From NCBI GenBank assembly GCA_002315325.1, contig DCGU01000026.1:1-16731 (forward strand): a stretch of DNA of 16,731 bases, read 5' to 3'. Both the position numbers and the translations under genes were made by a program. Below the pieces are notes generated by a model. That model made no database searches and was not told the origin of the DNA. It saw only the letters and a list, made by a program, of their open reading frames with translations. Each line of letters begins with the position of its first letter. Position 1 is the first letter of the stretch. Shown here one piece after another: positions 14,302 to 16,731 of the stretch. Source of the DNA: Clostridiales bacterium UBA1770. Lineage in GTDB: Bacteria; Bacillota; Clostridia; Oscillospirales; CAG-272.

Positions 14302-14322
14302 CGTACGATGCAACATCGTACG
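14302..14322. promoter_or_regulatory. 9-bp-arm inverted repeat in the thiN leader
   Basis: Arms CGTACGATG (14302-14310) and CATCGTACG (14314-14322) pair perfectly around a 3-nt centre. It begins about 11 nt downstream of the predicted thiN transcription start. It is operator-sized (21 bp) and could bind a dimeric repressor, or form a leader RNA hairpin. No T-run follows, so it is not a simple terminator. It does not resemble a TPP riboswitch. Confidence 0.6.
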
Positions 14323-14339
14323 CCGTTCATCACAAGGGA

Positions 14340-14368
14340 ATTATAGCGCAAAGTGCGGGTATTGTCAA
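14340..14368 (-). promoter_or_regulatory. thiN promoter (TTGACA, 17 nt, TATAAT)
   Basis: On the minus strand TTGACA (14368-14363), a 17-nt spacer and TATAAT (14345-14340) form a full consensus sigma-70/sigma-A promoter. The predicted start is near 14333, giving a leader of about 64 nt before the thiN ATG. The -35 overlaps that of the guaB promoter on the other strand. Confidence 0.85.
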
Positions 14369-14390
14369 ATAAAACGCTTTATGTTATAAT
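14362..14390 (+). promoter_or_regulatory. guaB promoter (TTGTCA, 17 nt, TG-T-TATAAT)
   Basis: TTGTCA (14362-14367), a 17-nt spacer and TATAAT (14385-14390), with an extended -10 TG at 14382-14383. The predicted start is near 14397, about 30 nt before the guaB ATG. The -35 shares five of its six base pairs with the thiN -35. Confidence 0.85.
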
Positions 14391-14427
14391 ATATCCAATT
14401 ATATTTTAGAAAAGAGGAGTATTGAAT

Positions 14428-15927
14428 ATGGCTGTTTTTTTTGAAGAGCCTTCCCACACTTTTGACGAGTACCTGTTGGTCCCCGGCTATTCCTCGGCCG
14501 ACTGCATCCCCGCCAACGTTACGCTGCGCACACCGCTGGTTCGCTTCCGCAAAGGGGAAGAACCCGCCATTTCCTTAAACGTGCCGATGGTTTCCGCCAT
14601 CATGCAGGCCGTATCCGACGACAAGCTCGCCGTGGCCCTGGCGCGTGAGGGCGGCGTTTCCTTCATTTACGGTTCCCAGACCATCGAAGAAGAGGCCGCT
14701 ATGGTGGCCCGCGTGAAAAACTACAAGGCCGGCTTCGTCCGTTCCGACAGTAACCTGTCCCCCGACGCCACGCTGGCATTTGCCCTGGAACTCAAAAACA
14801 TCACGGGACACTCCACCATCGCCGTCACCGACGACGGTACCGGTACCGGCAAACTGCTGGGTATCGTAACGGGCCGCGACTACCGCGTTTCCCGTATGTC
14901 GCCCGACACCAAGGTGTCCGAGTTTATGACCCCCCGCGAAAAGCTGATTACGGCACCCGCCAACACGACGCTGAAAGAAGCCAACGATATTATTTGGGAT
15001 AACAAGCTGAATTCCCTGCCCCTGGTCGACGAGAACGACCACCTGTGCTACTTCGTCTTCCGCAAGGACTACGATGCCCACAAGCGCAACCCCAACGAGA
15101 TGCTGGACGCCGCCAAACGTTACGTCGTCGGCGCCGGTATCAACACCCGCGACTATGCAGACCGTGTGCCCGCCCTGGTGGATGCCGGTGTGGACGTGCT
15201 GTGTATCGACTCCTCGGAGGGCTTCTCCGAATGGCAGAAACAGACGATTGCCTGGGTGCGCGCCCACTACGGCGACAAGGTCAAGGTCGGTGCCGGCAAC
15301 GTCGTTGACGCCGACGGCTTCCGTTTCTTGGCCGACTGCGGTGCCGATTTCATTAAAGTCGGTATCGGCGGCGGTTCCATTTGTATCACCCGTGAAACCA
15401 AGGGTATCGGCCGCGGTCAGGCCACAGCATTGATCGACGTCTGCCGCGCCCGCGACGAATATTTCAAGGAGACCGGCATTTACGTGCCCGTCTGCTCCGA
15501 CGGCGGTATCGTCCACGACCACCACATCACGCTGGCCCTGGCTATGGGCGCCGACTTCGTTATGCTGGGCCGTTACTTCGCCCGCTTTGACGAGTCCCCC
15601 TCCCACAAGGTTGTCATCAACGGCACCATGATGAAGGAGTATTGGGGTGAAGGTTCCAACCGTGCCCGCAACTGGCAGCGCTACGACCTGGGCGGCGCCA
15701 AGAAACTTTCCTTTGAGGAAGGCGTCGATTCCTACGTGCCCTACGCCGGTAAGTTGGAAGATAACGTGGCCGGGACGCTGGCCAAGGTCCGCTCCACCAT
15801 GTGCAACTGCGGCGCGCTCTCCATTCCCGAGCTGCAGCAGAAAGCCAAGCTGACGCTGGTTTCCGCCATGAGCCTGAAAGAGGGCGGCGCACACGACGTT
15901 ATGCTCAAATCCGTTAAGGAGAATTAA
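14428..15927 (+). CDS. guaB: Inosine-5'-monophosphate dehydrogenase (divergent active-site type)
   Basis: Oxidises IMP to XMP with NAD, the committed step to guanine nucleotides; gmk upstream acts later in the same pathway. The product is 499 residues. It has a TIM barrel with a CBS-domain insert (about residues 95-215; GIVTGRDYR, LPLVDENDH). The catalytic loop is GGGSICITRE with Cys319, where most bacterial enzymes read GPGSICTTR. The flap carries Arg418-Tyr419 (WQRYD), and MLGRYFARFDESP replaces the common GSLLAGTxESPG. The start is ATG 14428, eight bases after GAGGAG; the in-frame TTG at 14422 is too close to that site. It has its own promoter, divergent from thiN. lysS follows after 33 nt and may be cotranscribed. 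A related GMP reductase is less likely, given the CBS insert and length. Confidence 0.92.
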   Translation: MAVFFEEPSHTFDEYLLVPGYSSADCIPANVTLRTPLVRFRKGEEPAISLNVPMVSAIMQAVSDDKLAVALAREGGVSFIYGSQTIEEEAAMVARVKNYKAGFVRSDSNLSPDATLAFALELKNITGHSTIAVTDDGTGTGKLLGIVTGRDYRVSRMSPDTKVSEFMTPREKLITAPANTTLKEANDIIWDNKLNSLPLVDENDHLCYFVFRKDYDAHKRNPNEMLDAAKRYVVGAGINTRDYADRVPALVDAGVDVLCIDSSEGFSEWQKQTIAWVRAHYGDKVKVGAGNVVDADGFRFLADCGADFIKVGIGGGSICITRETKGIGRGQATALIDVCRARDEYFKETGIYVPVCSDGGIVHDHHITLALAMGADFVMLGRYFARFDESPSHKVVINGTMMKEYWGEGSNRARNWQRYDLGGAKKLSFEEGVDSYVPYAGKLEDNVAGTLAKVRSTMCNCGALSIPELQQKAKLTLVSAMSLKEGGAHDVMLKSVKEN

Positions 15928-15960
15928 TTTTTACTTATTTTAGATAGAGAGGTTACATTC

Positions 15961-16731
15961 ATGCATTGGTCAGAAGAAATTGCGCAGCAAATCATCGCCC
16001 GCAATCCTAACAAAGAAGAATACGTCTGTGCCGCCGGCATCAGCCCGTCCGGCTCCGTCCACATCGGCAACTTCCGTGACGTTGCCACCCCCCTGTTCGT
16101 CGTCAAGGCCCTGCAGCGCGCCGGCAAAAAGGCACGTCTCTTGTTCTCCTGGGACGAATACGACCGTTGCCGCAAAATTCCTGCCAACGTGCAGGCCGTT
16201 GTCGGCAACGCTTACGACAAATACATCGGCTGTCCCTACGTCGACATTCCCGACCCCTGGGGCTGCCACGAAAACTACGCCAAACACTTTGAGGAAGAGT
16301 TTTTGGCTTCCATGGCCAAGTTCGGCATCGAGCTGGACAGCCGTTACCAGGCAGAACTCTACCGCAGCGGCGCCTACCGTGACGATATCATCGAGGCATT
16401 GCAAAAGCGCGAGGAAATCTTCGAGATTCTGGACTCCTTTAAAACCAAGGATCCCGACAAGACGCCCGAGGAACTGAAAGCCGAGCACGACGCCGAAAAG
16501 GCCGCCTACTACCCGGCCGTCATTTTCTGCCCCGAATGTAAGACCGACTTTACCACCATCACTAAATTGAGCGACGACTGCACCGAGGCAGACTATACCT
16601 GCCGCTGCGGTCACTGCGGTCACTTCAATTTCCTGACCGAAACCAACTGCAAACTGGGTTGGAAGGTCGACTGGCCGATGCGCTGGCGCCACGAGGGCGT
16701 CGATTTCGAGCCGGGCGGCAAGGATCACGCC
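15961..16731 (+). CDS. lysS: Class I lysyl-tRNA synthetase, N-terminal 257 residues (truncated by window end)
   Basis: Charges tRNA-Lys with lysine. Unlike the usual bacterial class II enzyme, this is the class I type common in archaea and also found in spirochaetes and some other bacteria (also called lysK). The Rossmann-fold signature AGISPSGSVHIGNFRD is at residues 25-40, and FSWDEYDRCRKIP follows. A zinc-binding-like insert has CPEC (about 200-203) and a later CRCGHCGH. The fragment ends in the family sequence FEPGGKDHA. The KMSKS-like motif and the anticodon-binding domain lie beyond the window. The start ATG has AGAGAGG eight bases upstream. It is 33 nt after guaB. Confidence 0.95.
   Translation, partial: MHWSEEIAQQIIARNPNKEEYVCAAGISPSGSVHIGNFRDVATPLFVVKALQRAGKKARLLFSWDEYDRCRKIPANVQAVVGNAYDKYIGCPYVDIPDPWGCHENYAKHFEEEFLASMAKFGIELDSRYQAELYRSGAYRDDIIEALQKREEIFEILDSFKTKDPDKTPEELKAEHDAEKAAYYPAVIFCPECKTDFTTITKLSDDCTEADYTCRCGHCGHFNFLTETNCKLGWKVDWPMRWRHEGVDFEPGGKDHA

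Noticed and set aside
14270..14339. TPP riboswitch in the thiN leader
   Set aside because: The leader is only about 64 nt, and I see no THI-box-like conserved elements, only a simple palindrome.
14422..14427. TTG start for guaB
   Set aside because: Only two bases after GAGGAG; ATG 14428 has normal eight-base spacing.
14575..15894. Long 439-codon open frame on the minus strand opposite guaB
   Set aside because: Shadow of guaB; Gly/Val-rich with no family motifs and no ribosome site.

Overview
The window looks like a chromosomal segment of a fairly GC-rich, strictly anaerobic Firmicute, most likely a gut Clostridia member of the Oscillospirales/Ruminococcaceae type. The main reason is gene order. 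The run gmk, rpoZ, priA, def, fmt, rsmB, rlmN, rsgA follows the conserved Firmicutes order known from Bacillus subtilis. A thiN-type thiamine pyrophosphokinase, a clostridial-style YgiQ radical-SAM protein, a cytosolic GH95 fucosidase and a class I lysyl-tRNA synthetase fit the same group. Genus cannot be fixed from the sequence alone.

Layout. Positions 1-183 hold a directly repeated intergenic sequence and a small hairpin just before the gmk ribosome site. Positions 184-8624 (+) are a tightly packed housekeeping operon: nucleotide metabolism and transcription (gmk, rpoZ), replication restart (priA), N-terminal formyl-Met handling (def, fmt), rRNA/tRNA methylation (rsmB, rlmN) and 30S assembly (rsgA). 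Relative to B. subtilis, coaBC (between rpoZ and priA), prpC-prkC (between rlmN and rsgA) and rpe (after rsgA) are absent. The place of prpC-prkC is taken by a tract of imperfect 7-nt repeats that runs into the rlmN stop codon. Positions 8625-9203 carry no convincing gene. They hold a candidate promoter, a 55-bp perfect direct repeat flanking a mirrored array of tiny hairpins separated by GCTTCAT/ATGAAGC, and a 21-bp-stem bidirectional terminator.

Positions 9204-14269 (-) are a probable three-gene unit, thiN, ygiQ, GH95 fucosidase, converging on the housekeeping operon at that terminator. Positions 14270-14427 are a compact divergent control region: two near-consensus sigma-70-type promoters share the same -35 position, one for thiN and one for guaB, and a 9-bp-arm inverted repeat lies in the thiN leader. 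Positions 14428-16731 (+) carry guaB (an IMP dehydrogenase with a divergent active-site loop) and the first half of a class I lysS, cut by the window end.

No complete novel defence or mobile system was found. The least explained parts are the hairpin array at 8738-8920 with its flanking repeats, the heptad tract where a kinase/phosphatase pair would be expected, and the shared-minus-35 divergent promoters.
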